Source: VRUE01 sp963699225 (GTDB lineage: Bacteria; Actinomycetota; Thermoleophilia; Solirubrobacterales; 70-9). Taken from it: a stretch of DNA of 64,000 bases. Below, in pieces: positions 1 through 9,971 of the stretch. The first letter of the stretch is position 1, and each line of letters opens with the position of its first letter. The notes beneath the pieces were generated by a model. That model was not told the origin of the DNA. It searched no databases and saw only the letters and a list, made by a program, of their open reading frames with translations. The DNA is taken from the NCBI GenBank assembly GCA_963699225.1, contig OY969423.1:2356001-2420000 (forward strand), read 5' to 3'. The position numbers were made by a program, and so were the translations under genes.

Positions 1-53
1 CCCGCTCCTCACGGGGCGGGCCCTTCGTCGTTTCGCGGCGATATAACCGCCAC

Positions 54-1850
54 GTGGCGGAACCCTCTATCGGCTCGACGCTCGGTGGCTACCGGATCGA
101 GTCGCTGATCGCCCGCGGCGGTATGGGCGTCGTCTACAAAGCGACGCAACTAGCCCTGGAGCGGCCGGTGGCGCTCAAGGTGATCGCCCGGCAGCTCGCC
201 GACGACGAGAAATTCCGCCGCCGCTTCCTCAGCGAGTCGCGGCTCGCCGCCAGCCTCGAGCATCCTGCCGTGGTGCCGGTCTACGACGCCCGCGAGGACG
301 ACGGCGAGCTGATCGTCGCGATGCGCCTGATCGAGGGCGGCGACCTGCGCAAGCTGATCGACCGCCAGGGGCCGCTCGAGCCGGAGCGCGCCGTCCACCT
401 GCTCGGCCAGGTCGCCGAAGCGCTCGACGCCGCCCACGCCGCCGGCATCGTCCACCGCGACGTCAAGCCGCACAACGTCCTGATCGAAGGCGAGCGGGCT
501 TACCTCTCGGACTTCGGCCTGGCCAAGGCCTACGCCGAGACCGGCCCCGGCAGTGGCGCCTCGATCGTCGGCACCGTCGAGTACATGGCGCCGGAGCAGT
601 GGCGCGGCGAGCGGGTCGGGCCGGCGGCCGACGTCTACGCACTCGGTTGCGTGCTCTACGAGGCGCTGACTGGGATCGTTCCCTACGCCCGCAAGGAAAC
701 CGACACAGAGCCGGAGCTCCCGCGGGGGATCGAGGCGGTGATCGAACGGGCGGTCTCCAAGGACCCGGCCGAGCGCTACGCGAGCGCCGGAGCGCTGATC
801 GACGCGGCGGCCGAGCGGGAGGGCGCGACGCCGGCGACGACGCGGGTGCTCTCGGCCCGCGACGAGCGGCCGACGATACGCCTGGGAGACGAGCCGCCGC
901 GCCGCCGGGGGCGACTGAGCGTCCGGGCGAAGCAGTGGATCGGGGCGGGGGTTGCCGCGGCCGTCGGCCTGGTTGCCGTCCTGCTGTTCCTGCTCGGCGG
1001 CGACGGCGTCTCGGTCTCCAAGCCGATCGCGGTCGCGGATCCGCCCCTGCGCCTCGCCGTCGGCCCGCGCACCGTCTGGGCGACGAGCGCAGCCGACGGA
1101 ACTCTCACCGGGATCGAGCCCAATACTCAGCGGGTCGTTTCGAAGGTCCATGTAGGGAAGGGCGCCTCCGGAGTGACGATCGGCGCCGGCTCGGTCTGGG
1201 TCTCGAACCCCAGCAACGGCACGATTCTGCGACTCGACACGGCCGGCAACGTGACCGCGCGCCTTCACCTCGGCGGCAGCCCCGGCGCGATCGTCTCCGG
1301 CGGCGGCCGGATCTGGGTTGCCGACGAGGACGGCGCCGGCATCACCGCGATCGACGGGCCTAAGGCTCGGGTGATCAGGCGCGGACTCGCGCCGCACGCT
1401 GCGCCGCTGCGCCTCGCCGTCGGCGCTGGCGGCCTCTGGGTCAGCAGCGCCAGCACCGGCACGGTGCGCCGCATCGACCTCGGCACCCTGGCCGTCGGCC
1501 CGCCGATCCTCGCCGGCCGCGGCCCCGCCGGGATCACGGTCGGCCACGGCCTGGTCTGGGTAGCCAACAGCCGCTCCTCATCCGTGACCAGGGTCGACCC
1601 CTCAACCCACTCGATCCTCGGCGACCCGATCCCGGTTGGCGAACAGCCCGGCGGCATCGACGCCGGCACCGAAGCCGTCTGGGTAGCCAGCGCCGCCGAC
1701 AACTCCGTAACTCGCCTCGACCTGGAGAGCGGCGACCCGATCGGCAGCCCAGTCGGCGTCGGCCCAAAACCCGGCGCGGTAGTCGTCGGTCCCGAAGCTG
1801 TCTGGGTTGCCAACAACGGTGACGGCACTGTCACCCGCATCGAACCCTGA
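54..1850 (+). CDS. Membrane Ser/Thr protein kinase with C-terminal propeller sensor
   Basis: Eukaryotic-like (PknB-type) kinase of 598 aa that phosphorylates Ser/Thr of target proteins at the membrane. Visible motifs: Gly-rich loop around residues 20-28 (ARGGMGVVY), Lys42 in ALKVI, catalytic HRDVKPHN (Asp137), DFG at 154-156, and APEQW. A single hydrophobic segment at about 297-316 separates the cytoplasmic kinase from about 280 residues outside. That part holds six repeats of about 42 residues, each with a (V/I/L)WV(A/S) strand and a (S/T)(V/I)xR(I/V/L)(D/E) strand, which is YncE/Vgb-like beta-propeller character. GTG start at 54. The outer part may sense a ligand or cell-wall fragment; that is inference. 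Confidence 0.9.
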   Translation: MAEPSIGSTLGGYRIESLIARGGMGVVYKATQLALERPVALKVIARQLADDEKFRRRFLSESRLAASLEHPAVVPVYDAREDDGELIVAMRLIEGGDLRKLIDRQGPLEPERAVHLLGQVAEALDAAHAAGIVHRDVKPHNVLIEGERAYLSDFGLAKAYAETGPGSGASIVGTVEYMAPEQWRGERVGPAADVYALGCVLYEALTGIVPYARKETDTEPELPRGIEAVIERAVSKDPAERYASAGALIDAAAEREGATPATTRVLSARDERPTIRLGDEPPRRRGRLSVRAKQWIGAGVAAAVGLVAVLLFLLGGDGVSVSKPIAVADPPLRLAVGPRTVWATSAADGTLTGIEPNTQRVVSKVHVGKGASGVTIGAGSVWVSNPSNGTILRLDTAGNVTARLHLGGSPGAIVSGGGRIWVADEDGAGITAIDGPKARVIRRGLAPHAAPLRLAVGAGGLWVSSASTGTVRRIDLGTLAVGPPILAGRGPAGITVGHGLVWVANSRSSSVTRVDPSTHSILGDPIPVGEQPGGIDAGTEAVWVASAADNSVTRLDLESGDPIGSPVGVGPKPGAVVVGPEAVWVANNGDGTVTRIEP

Positions 1851-1929
1851 AAGCTCTCCGGGACTCGGGTCGACGCACTGCAGATCGGAACGCTTTTGAC
1901 GTATCGCTCCGTCGTGGGGGCCGAGGGAT

Positions 1930-1995
1930 GCGTCCGGGGGAGGGTCTCCGGGAACTCCCGGCCGAAGGCCGGCCCGGAGACCCTCCCCCGGACGC
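1930..1995. terminator. Large nested inverted repeat between kinase and transketolase genes
   Basis: A perfect 23-bp inverted repeat (arms 1930-1952 and 1973-1995) encloses a second perfect hairpin, CCGGCC-GAA-GGCCGG, at 1958-1972. It lies 80 bp after the kinase stop and ends 33 bp before the transketolase start. No U-run follows, so it is not a classical intrinsic terminator. It could end kinase transcription, attenuate transketolase, or be a REP-like repeat. Confidence 0.6.
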
Positions 1996-2027
1996 CTCTC
2001 ACCGTCCCGGCTGTCTAGGATCGATAC

Positions 2028-4077
2028 GTGAGCCGCGACCTCGACCAACTCGCGATCAACACGATCCGCACGCTCTCGATCGACGCGATCCAGAAGGCCA
2101 ACTCCGGCCACCCCGGCACGCCGATGGCGCTCGCCCCGGTCGCCTACACGCTCTGGCAGCGCTTCCTGCGCTTCGACCCGGCCGACCCGATCTGGCCGGG
2201 CCGGGACCGCTTCGTGCTCTCCGCCGGGCACGCCTCGATGTTGCTCTACTCGCTGCTCTATCTGGCCGGCGTCAAAGCGGTCGACCCCGACTACGAGGTC
2301 GTCGGCGACCCCGCCGTCTCGCTCAAAGACATCGAGAGCTTCCGCCAGCTCGACTCGCGGGCGCCCGGGCACCCCGAGTACCGCTGGACCTCCGGGGTCG
2401 AGACGACCACCGGCCCGCTCGGCCAGGGCATCGCCACCTCGATCGGCATGGCGATCGCCGGCAAGTGGCAGGGCGCCCGCTACAACCGGCCGGATTACGA
2501 GCTCTTCGACTTCGACGTCTACGCGATCGCCGGCGACGGCTGCTTCATGGAGGGGGTCTCCAGTCGAGGCCGCCTCGATCGCCGGTCACCTCGAGCTCGA
2601 CAACCTCTGCTGGATCTACGACAACAACCACATCACGATCGACGGCAAAACCCACCTCGCCTACGACGACGACGTCGCCGCCCGCTTCATGGGCTACGGC
2701 TGGAACGTCACCCGGGTCGGCGACGCCAACGACACCGAGCTGATCGCCACCGCCTTCGAGGAGTTCAAGGGGGAGCAGGGGCGGCCCACCCTGATCATCG
2801 TCGACAGCCACATCGGCTACGGCTCGCCGCACAAGGTCGACACCTCCGCCGCCCACGGCGAGCCGCTCGGCGAGGAGGAGGTGCGTGAGACCAAGCGCGC
2901 TTACGGCTGGCCCGAGGACGCCCAGTTCCTCGTCCCCGACGGCGTGCATGAGCACTTTGCCGCTGGGATCGGCAAGCGCGGCGCCGAGCTCAGCGCCGCC
3001 TGGAAAGAGCTGCTCGGCTCCTACGCGGAGGAGAACGCTGACCTCGCCGCCGAGATCGAGGCGCAGCAGAGGCGCGAGCTGCCGGCCGACTGGGACGCCG
3101 AGATCCCCAGCTTCGATGCCGACAAGAAGGGGATCGCAACCCGCAAGGCCTCACAGCAGGTAGAGAACGCGATCGCCGCCCGCCTGCCCTGGCTGCTCGC
3201 CGGCTCAGCCGACCTCACCGACTCGACCTCGGTGCGGCTCGAGTTCGACGGTGCTGCGGACTTCGAGCCAGCCGACTATGACGGCCGCCAGCTCCACTTC
3301 GGCATCCGCGAGCACGAGTCGGCGGCGATCTGCAACGGGCTCTCGCTCTCCAAGCTGCGCCCGCTCTGGTCGACCTACCTCACCTTCTCCGATTACGCGC
3401 GGCCGGCGATCCGGCTCTCGGCGTTGATGGAACTGCCGGTGATCCACCTCTTCACCCATGACTCGATCGGCCTCGGCGAGGACGGCCCAACCCACCAGCC
3501 GGTTGAGCAGCTCGCCTCGCTGCGGGCGGTCCCCGGGCTCGACGTGATCCGGCCCGCCGATGCCAACGAGGTCGCCGAGGCTTGGCGGGCGGCGATCGAC
3601 CGCCAGCACCAGCCGGTAGCACTTGTCCTCACCCGCCAGAACGTGCCCGTCTTCGACCGCTCAAAGTACGCCCCGGCCGAGGGCCTGCGCCGCGGCGCCT
3701 ACGTGCTCGCCGACGCCGAAGGTGGCGAGCCGCAGGTGATCTTTATCGCCACCGGCAGCGAGGTGGCGTTGGCGCTCTCGGCGCATGAGGAGCTGCTTGC
3801 CGAGGGCATTCGCTCGCGGGTGGTCAGCATGCCCTGCTGCGAGCTCTTCGACCGTCAGGACCCGGAGTACCGCGACCAGGTGCTGCCACCGGCCGTCACC
3901 GCCCGGGTCTCGATCGAGGAGGCCTCGACCCTGGGCTGGGACCGCTACGTTGGGTTCGATGGCGTCAAGATCGGGATGCACACCTTCGGCACCTCGGCGC
4001 CGCTGAAAGACGTCCAAACCAAGTTCGGCTTCACCCCCGACCGGGTGGCCGAAGCCGCAAAGGAGCTGCTCTCATGA
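2028..4077 (+). CDS. tkt: Transketolase, interrupted by a +1 frameshift
   Basis: Transketolase (pentose phosphate pathway, thiamine-diphosphate enzyme). The N-terminal part reads in one frame from GTG 2028 with SGHPGTPM and the ThDP motif start GDGCFMEGVSS. After that Ser the frame is lost. The next frame resumes at once with the expected sequence (HLELDNLCWIYDNNHITIDG) and continues to 4077 with FGIREHESA, DSIGLGEDGPTHQP and a normal C-terminus. One extra base near 2563-2565 (AGTCGAG where AGCGAG is expected) explains the break. The joined product is about 682 aa, normal for the family. The rest is well preserved and sits in an intact operon, so a sequencing error or a very recent mutation is likelier than an old pseudogene. 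Stop overlaps the transaldolase start (ATGA). Confidence 0.85.
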
Positions 4078-5174
4078 AGCCGACCGCCGCACTGCACGAT
4101 GCCGGCCAGAGCCTCTGGCTCGACAACATCACCCGCACGATGCTGGCCGATGGGACCTTGCAGGGCTACATAGACGAGCTCTCGGTCACCGGCCTCACTT
4201 CCAATCCGACGATCTTCGACAAGGCGATCTCCGGCGGCGACGCCTACGACGAGCAGATCGCCGAGCTCAGCGCCAGCTCCATTCCCGAGGAGGGAATCGG
4301 CGCCACTCCCACCGAGCGGATCTTCTTCGAGCTGGCCCTCGCCGACCTGGGCGACGCGACCAACCTCTTCAAGGGCGTTCACGAGCGCACCGGTGGTCTC
4401 GACGGCTTCTGCTCGCTCGAGGTCTCGCCGCTGATCGCCGATGACGCGGAGGCGACGATCGAGGAGGCCGCCGAACTGCACGCCAAGGCGGAGCGCGACA
4501 ACCTCTTCATCAAGATCCCGGGCACCGAGGCCGGCCTGACGGCGATCGAGGAGTCGATCTTCGCCGGCATCCCGATCAACGTCACGCTGCTCTTCGACGC
4601 GCAGCAGTACCTCGCCGCCGCCGACGCCTACATGAAGGGGATCGAGCGGCGGATCGAGGCCGGCCTCAGCGCCGACATCGCCTCGGTCGCCTCGATCTTC
4701 ATGAGCCGCTGGGACGTCGCCGTCGCAGGCGAAGTTCCCGACGAGCTGCACAACCGCCTCGGCCTGGCGATCGGCTTCCAGGCCTACCGCGCCTACCGCG
4801 AGCTGCTCGACTCAGACCGCGTGCAGCGGCTGATGAACGAGGGGGCCCGGCCGCAGCGCCTGCTCTGGGCGAGCACCGGCACCAAGGACCCAGACGCCTC
4901 CGACACCCTCTACATCGAGGGCTTTGCCTCGCCCTTCACGGTCAACACGATGCCCGAGCCGACCCTGCACGCCTTTGCCGATCACGGCAAGCTCGGCGAC
5001 CTGGTGCCGGCCGACGGCGGCGACTGCGAGCAGGTCCTGGCGGAGTTCGGCGACGCGGGCATCGACGTCGCCGCGCTCGCCAAGCGACTGCAGGAGGAGG
5101 GCAAGGACGCCTTCGCCAAGTCGTGGGACGAGATGCTGAAGACGATCGAGTCGCAGGCCGGGGCGCGAGCGTGA
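4074..5174 (+). CDS. tal: Transaldolase
   Basis: Transfers a dihydroxyacetone unit between sugar phosphates in the non-oxidative pentose phosphate pathway. Length (366 aa) fits the long actinobacterial/cyanobacterial subfamily. The hallmark GLTSNPTIFDKAI lies near the N-terminus, and the Schiff-base lysine lies in FIKIPGTEAG. Translationally coupled at both ends: ATGA with transketolase and GTGA with pgi. This gives a tkt-tal-pgi operon for sugar-phosphate interconversion. Confidence 0.95.
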   Translation: MKPTAALHDAGQSLWLDNITRTMLADGTLQGYIDELSVTGLTSNPTIFDKAISGGDAYDEQIAELSASSIPEEGIGATPTERIFFELALADLGDATNLFKGVHERTGGLDGFCSLEVSPLIADDAEATIEEAAELHAKAERDNLFIKIPGTEAGLTAIEESIFAGIPINVTLLFDAQQYLAAADAYMKGIERRIEAGLSADIASVASIFMSRWDVAVAGEVPDELHNRLGLAIGFQAYRAYRELLDSDRVQRLMNEGARPQRLLWASTGTKDPDASDTLYIEGFASPFTVNTMPEPTLHAFADHGKLGDLVPADGGDCEQVLAEFGDAGIDVAALAKRLQEEGKDAFAKSWDEMLKTIESQAGARA

Positions 5175-6811
5175 GCGAGGCGCCGGCGCTGCGCCAGCAG
5201 CCCGCCTGGCAGTCGCTGCAGAAGCACTTCGGCGAGATCGAGGGGGAGCACCTGCGCGACCTCTTTGCCGCCGACCCGCAACGCGGCGAGCGGCTGATCG
5301 CCGACGGCGCCGGCCTCCACCTCGACTTCTCCAAGAACCGGATCAGCGACGAGACGCTGCTGCTGCTCGGCCAGCTGGCCAAGGAGTGCGGGGTCGAGGA
5401 GCGCCGCGAAGCGATGTTCGCCGGCGAGCACATCAACGTCTCCGAGGACCGCGCCGTCCTCCACGTGGCGCTGCGTATGCCGCGCGGGCGCTCGCTGATC
5501 GTCGACGGCGTCGACGTGGTCAAGCAGGTGCACGAGACGCTCGACCGCATGGCCGCCTTCGTCGAGCGCGTCCACTCGGGCGAGTGGACCGGCCACACCG
5601 GCAAGCCGATCCGCAACGTCGTCAACGTCGGCATCGGCGGCTCCGACCTCGGCCCGGTGATGGCCTACGAGGCGCTGCGCCACTACTCGCGCCGCGCAAT
5701 CTCCTTCCGCTTCGTCTCCAACGTCGACGGCACCGACTTCGCCGAGTCGACCCGCGACCTCGACCCCGAGGAGACCCTCTTCGTGATCTCCTCCAAGACC
5801 TTCACCACGCTGGAGACGATGACCAACGCGCACACGGCGCGCGAGTGGTCATTGGCCGGGCTCGGCGGAGACGAGTCCGCGGTCGCCAAGCACTTCGTCG
5901 CCGTCTCGACCAACGCCGAGGAGGTGTCGAAGTTCGGCATCGACACCGACAACATGTTCGGCTTCTGGGAGTGGGTGGGGGGCCGCTACTCGATGGACTC
6001 GGCGATCGGGCTCTCGACCATGCTGGCGATCGGCCCAGCCCGCTTCGAGGAGATGCTGGCCGGCTTCCACGCAATGGACGAGCACTTCCGTGAGACGCCG
6101 CTGGCGTTGAATCTGCCGGCGCTGATGGGCCTGCTCAGCGTCTGGTACTCCGACTTCTTCGGCGCCCAGACCTGCGGCGTCTTCCCCTACGACCAGTACC
6201 TGCACCGCTTCCCCGCCTACCTGCAGCAGCTGACGATGGAGTCCAACGGCAAGCACGTCACATTGGATGGCGCCCATGTCGACTACGACACCGGGGCGAT
6301 CTTCTGGGGCGAGCCGGGGACCAACGGCCAGCACTCCTTCTACCAGCTGATCCACCAGGGCACGCGGCTGATCCCTTGCGACTTCATCGGCTTCTTCCAG
6401 TCCAACAACCCGCTCGGCAACCACCACAACCTGCTGATGTCCAACGTCTTCGCCCAGAGCGAGGCGCTCGCCTTCGGCAAGACGCCTGAGCAGGTGCGCG
6501 AGGAGGGCACGCCCGAGGCGGTCGTCCCGCACCGGGTGATGGAGGGCAACCGCCCTTCCAACACGATCCTCACCGAGCGGCTCGACCCGCACACGCTCGG
6601 CACCCTGGTCGCCCTGTATGAGCACAGCGTCTTCACCCAGGGCACGATCTGGGGCATCGACTCCTTCGACCAGTGGGGGGTCGAGCTGGGCAAGGCCCTG
6701 GCGGTGGCGATCATCCCCGAGCTGCAGGCCGAGGCGGAGCCGAAGCTGCGCCACGACAGCTCGACCAACGCGCTGATCCGCCGCTACCGCAGCGCCCGCC
6801 GCGGGGAGTAG
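5171..6811 (+). CDS. pgi: Glucose-6-phosphate isomerase
   Basis: Interconverts glucose-6-P and fructose-6-P in the cytoplasm. About 546 aa, the long form. Family signatures are present: GGRYSMDSAIGLS, the MESNGKHV segment, and the C-terminal GIDSFDQWGVELGK containing the conserved Gln/Lys region. An upstream in-frame start exists at 5123, but the GTG at 5171 overlaps the transaldolase stop (GTGA) and begins the natural N-terminus MSEAPALRQQPAW, so it was chosen. Last gene of the tkt-tal-pgi operon; cydA follows after only 10 bp and may be co-transcribed. Confidence 0.95.
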   Translation: MSEAPALRQQPAWQSLQKHFGEIEGEHLRDLFAADPQRGERLIADGAGLHLDFSKNRISDETLLLLGQLAKECGVEERREAMFAGEHINVSEDRAVLHVALRMPRGRSLIVDGVDVVKQVHETLDRMAAFVERVHSGEWTGHTGKPIRNVVNVGIGGSDLGPVMAYEALRHYSRRAISFRFVSNVDGTDFAESTRDLDPEETLFVISSKTFTTLETMTNAHTAREWSLAGLGGDESAVAKHFVAVSTNAEEVSKFGIDTDNMFGFWEWVGGRYSMDSAIGLSTMLAIGPARFEEMLAGFHAMDEHFRETPLALNLPALMGLLSVWYSDFFGAQTCGVFPYDQYLHRFPAYLQQLTMESNGKHVTLDGAHVDYDTGAIFWGEPGTNGQHSFYQLIHQGTRLIPCDFIGFFQSNNPLGNHHNLLMSNVFAQSEALAFGKTPEQVREEGTPEAVVPHRVMEGNRPSNTILTERLDPHTLGTLVALYEHSVFTQGTIWGIDSFDQWGVELGKALAVAIIPELQAEAEPKLRHDSSTNALIRRYRSARRGE

Positions 6812-6821
6812 GCTCGCCCAC

Positions 6822-8219
6822 ATGCCCTCGTTCGACGCGCTCCCGCTGGCAGCGTCGGCGTCGAATCTGCTCGCTGCCCGCGAGCAGATGGCCTTCACGC
6901 TTGCCTTCCACATCGTCCTCTCCTGCCTAGGGGTGGCGCTGCCGGCGATGATCCTGATCGCCAACTACGTCGGGCTCAAACGAGGCGACGAGGCGGCGCT
7001 GGAGCTGGCCCGCCGCTGGTCGAAGGCGATGGCGGTCACCTTCGCCGTCGGCGCCGTCACCGGCACCGTGCTCAGCTTCGAGTTCGGCCTGCTCTGGCCC
7101 CACTTCATGGACCGCTTCGGCGCCGCCTTCGGCATCGCCTTCGCGATCGAGGGGCTCTTCTTCTTCACCGAGGCGATCTTCCTGGCGATCTACATCTACG
7201 GCTGGAAGCGGCTCAGCGGCTGGGCCCACTGGTGGTCGGGCGTGCCGATGGTGATCACCGGCATCGGCGGCGCCTTCTCGGTGGTCGCCGCCAACGCCTG
7301 GATGAACCAGCCGCAGGGCTTCACCCTCGACGCGGCCGGCAAAGTCGTCGACACCAACCCCGGCCAGATCCTCTTCAACCCGGCGACGGGCTACGAGGTC
7401 CCGCACATGATCCTCGCTGCCTACATGGTGGTCGGCTTCCTCGTCGCCTCGATCTACGCGGTCGGGATGCTGAAGGGACGGCGCGACCGCCTGCACCGGC
7501 TCGGCCTGCTGATCCCGCTGACGATCGCCTGCATTGCGACGCCGGTCCAGCTCTTCGTCGGCGACACCGCGGCCCGCGAAGTTGCCGACCACCAGCCGGC
7601 CAAGTTCGCCGGCATGGAGTGCATCCAGAAGACCGGCACCCACCAGACCGAGTACGTCGGCGGCATCTGCACCAGCGACGGGGTCGAGGGCGCGATCCCG
7701 ATCCCCGACCTCGACTCCTTCCTGGTCGGCTTCCACGCCGACACCAAGGTCGTCGGCCTGCGGAACATCCCGGTCGACGAACGGCCGCCCGCCAACACCA
7801 TGCTGCACCTCGCCTTCGATGGCATGGTCGGGATCGGCAGCGCGCTGCTCCTGCTCGGCGCCTGGCTCGCCTTCGCCTGGTGGCGCCGCCGTGACATTCC
7901 CAGCACGCCCTGGTTCCTGCGCGCCGTGGCGATCTCCGGCGCCGGCGCGATCCTCGCCCTCTGGATGGGCTGGATCGTCACCGAGGTCGGCCGCCAGCCC
8001 TGGATCGTGCAGGGCTACATGCGCACCTCCGAAGCGGTCACCGACGCCAAGGGAATCTGGTTCAGCTTCGGCCTGGTCCTCTTGCTCTACGCGGCGATCG
8101 GGACGATCGCGATCCTGGTGCTGCGGGGAATGTCGCGGCGCTGGCGTGAGGGCGGAGTCGAGGCGGAAGTCGAGACGCCCTACGCGCCGCCGACCGCGAG
8201 CGGGGAGGCCGGGGCGTGA
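6822..8219 (+). CDS. cydA: Cytochrome bd-type quinol oxidase subunit I
   Basis: Haem-bearing subunit of the bd oxidase, which oxidises quinol and reduces O2 to water in the cytoplasmic membrane. 465 aa with about nine hydrophobic helices. The first helix carries the haem b595 ligand candidate His30 (REQMAFTLAFH). The diagnostic GRQPW motif lies near residue 390 (VTEVGRQPWIVQGYMRT). The protein is shorter than E. coli CydA, mainly in the periplasmic Q-loop, resembling the short-loop (CIO-like) class. Coupled to cydB through a GTGA overlap. Confidence 0.95.
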   Translation: MPSFDALPLAASASNLLAAREQMAFTLAFHIVLSCLGVALPAMILIANYVGLKRGDEAALELARRWSKAMAVTFAVGAVTGTVLSFEFGLLWPHFMDRFGAAFGIAFAIEGLFFFTEAIFLAIYIYGWKRLSGWAHWWSGVPMVITGIGGAFSVVAANAWMNQPQGFTLDAAGKVVDTNPGQILFNPATGYEVPHMILAAYMVVGFLVASIYAVGMLKGRRDRLHRLGLLIPLTIACIATPVQLFVGDTAAREVADHQPAKFAGMECIQKTGTHQTEYVGGICTSDGVEGAIPIPDLDSFLVGFHADTKVVGLRNIPVDERPPANTMLHLAFDGMVGIGSALLLLGAWLAFAWWRRRDIPSTPWFLRAVAISGAGAILALWMGWIVTEVGRQPWIVQGYMRTSEAVTDAKGIWFSFGLVLLLYAAIGTIAILVLRGMSRRWREGGVEAEVETPYAPPTASGEAGA

Positions 8220-9235
8220 CCCGCGCCGACGTCTGCGCCGGGATCCTCTGGGTCGGCGCGACCTTTTACGCGCTCTTCGGCGGTGCCGACTTCGGCGCCG
8301 GTTTCTGGGACTTGGTTGCGGGTGGTGCCGAGCGCGGCGAGCGGCCGCGGGCGCTGATCCAGCGCTCGCTCACCCCGGTCTGGGAGGCCAACCACGTCTG
8401 GTTGATCTTCATCCTCGTTGTCCTCTGGACCGCCTTCCCGCCGGCCTTCAGCGCCGTGATGACGACGCTCTACGTGCCGATCGCGCTGGCCGCGGTCGGC
8501 ATCGTCCTGCGCGGCTCCGGCTTCGCCTTCCGCAAGTCGATCGTCGGTCTCGCCGGCCGTCGCGCCGCCGGCGCCACCTTCGCGGTCTCCTCGCTCGTCA
8601 CCCCGTTCTTCATGGGCGCGGTGGTCGGCGCTATCGCCGCCGGCAATGTCCCGGCGGAAGGCAACGGCGCCCCCTTCTCGAGCTGGCTGGAGCCGCTGCC
8701 ACTGCTGACCGGGGCGATGTTCGTCGCCAGCGGCGCCTACCTCTCCGCCGTCTTCTTGATCGGCGACGCCCGCCGCGCCGGCGACGAGGAGCTCGCCGGC
8801 TACTTCGCCCGCCGCGCTCTCACCGCCGCGACGGTCGCCGGCGTCGCGGCCGCCTTCGGACTGATCGAGCTGCACGCCGAAGCCCGCTACATCTTCGACC
8901 GCCTCACCGGCCAGGGCCTGCCGCTGGTGATCCTCTCCGCCCTCTGTGGGATCGGCGTCCTCGTCATCCTCCTCTCGGCCGTCGGCCGTCGGGGTATGCG
9001 TTCGCCGGGATTGCTGCGCCCGCTCGCCGGCGGCGCCGTGGTCGCCGTGATCTGGGGCTGGGGCGTGGCCCAGTTCCCCTACCTGTTGCCGACCTCGCTG
9101 AAGATCACCGCGGCAGCGGCGCCCCCCGACACCCTGGCCAGCGTGATCATCGTCTTCATCGTCGCCGCGATCCTCGTTCTGCCCGCTCTCGGCCTGCTCT
9201 ACTGGCTCTCGCAGAAGGAACTGCTCGGTGAGTGA
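8216..9235 (+). CDS. cydB: Cytochrome bd-type quinol oxidase subunit II
   Basis: Integral membrane partner of CydA, 339 aa with about eight or nine hydrophobic helices. Family motifs near the N-terminus are GGADFGAGFWD and PVWEANHVWLI. GTG start overlaps the cydA stop. The 3' end overlaps the next gene by 8 bp, so the HAD phosphatase is in the same transcript. No cydCD (haem/thiol exporter) genes are adjacent. Confidence 0.95.
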   Translation: MTRADVCAGILWVGATFYALFGGADFGAGFWDLVAGGAERGERPRALIQRSLTPVWEANHVWLIFILVVLWTAFPPAFSAVMTTLYVPIALAAVGIVLRGSGFAFRKSIVGLAGRRAAGATFAVSSLVTPFFMGAVVGAIAAGNVPAEGNGAPFSSWLEPLPLLTGAMFVASGAYLSAVFLIGDARRAGDEELAGYFARRALTAATVAGVAAAFGLIELHAEARYIFDRLTGQGLPLVILSALCGIGVLVILLSAVGRRGMRSPGLLRPLAGGAVVAVIWGWGVAQFPYLLPTSLKITAAAAPPDTLASVIIVFIVAAILVLPALGLLYWLSQKELLGE

Positions 9236-9908
9236 GCCAAGCGCGGTGCGCGCCGTCCTCTTCGACATCGACGGGACGATCTTGGTCACCGGTGGCGCTG
9301 GCGGCGTCGCCTGGCAGCGCGCCTTCGAGGAGCTGCACCGGGTCGAGGCAAACGTCGCCGAACACACCGACGCCGGCATGACCGACCCCGAGATCGCCGC
9401 GATCGTCTTCCGCGAGGTGATCGGCCGCGAGGGGAGCCAGGAAGAGCGCTCGAAAGCGATCGGCTGCTACCTCAAGCACCTGCCCGACGCGGTCGCCGAG
9501 TCGGACGGCTACCGGGTGATGCCGGGGATCGAGCAGCTGCTGCCGCGCCTGATCGAGGACGGCGTCCTGCTCGGCCTGGTCACTGGCAACATCGAGGCCG
9601 CCGCTCACATCAAGCTCGCCCGCGCCCGCCTCAACCGCTTCTTCAGCTTCGGCGGCTACGGCTCCGACTCGGCCGATCGCACCGAGGTGACCAAGGCGGC
9701 CCTCTCCCGCGGCGGCCTCGTCTCCGGCGGCACCCTCGCCGATGGCGCCTGCATCGCTGTTGGCGACACCCCGCGCGACGTCGTCGCCGGCCACGGCGCC
9801 GGCATCGAGGTGGTCGGCGTCGCTACCGGCAGCTACAGCGTCGAGCAGTTGCGCGAGGCCGGCGCCGATTACGCGCTCTCCTCGGCCCTCAGCGGTTTCC
9901 CCCTCTAG
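9228..9908 (+). CDS. HAD-superfamily hydrolase, phosphoglycolate-phosphatase-like
   Basis: Soluble phosphatase-type HAD protein of 226 aa. Motif I is FDIDGTI (nucleophile and general acid Asp), motif II is GLVTGN, and motif III/IV is GDTPRDVVAGHGAG. The helical cap between motifs I and II is of the Gph/beta-phosphoglucomutase type. GTG start overlaps the cydB stop by 8 bp. The substrate cannot be told from sequence; phosphoglycolate or another small phosphomonoester is likely. Confidence 0.85.
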   Translation: MSEPSAVRAVLFDIDGTILVTGGAGGVAWQRAFEELHRVEANVAEHTDAGMTDPEIAAIVFREVIGREGSQEERSKAIGCYLKHLPDAVAESDGYRVMPGIEQLLPRLIEDGVLLGLVTGNIEAAAHIKLARARLNRFFSFGGYGSDSADRTEVTKAALSRGGLVSGGTLADGACIAVGDTPRDVVAGHGAGIEVVGVATGSYSVEQLREAGADYALSSALSGFPL

Positions 9909-9971
9909 TACGCTGAGCAGCGGTCCCATGCAGTTGAAGTAAGCCGTTGTCGACCTGACGCAGGGGAAGGT

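Noticed and set aside
1..20. Small CCCGC/GCGGG hairpin at the window edge
   Set aside because: Could be the terminator of an upstream gene, but the context is cut off and the stem is short.
150..1547. Long minus-strand frame opposite the kinase gene
   Set aside because: Low-complexity product without domains; typical GC-rich antisense opening.
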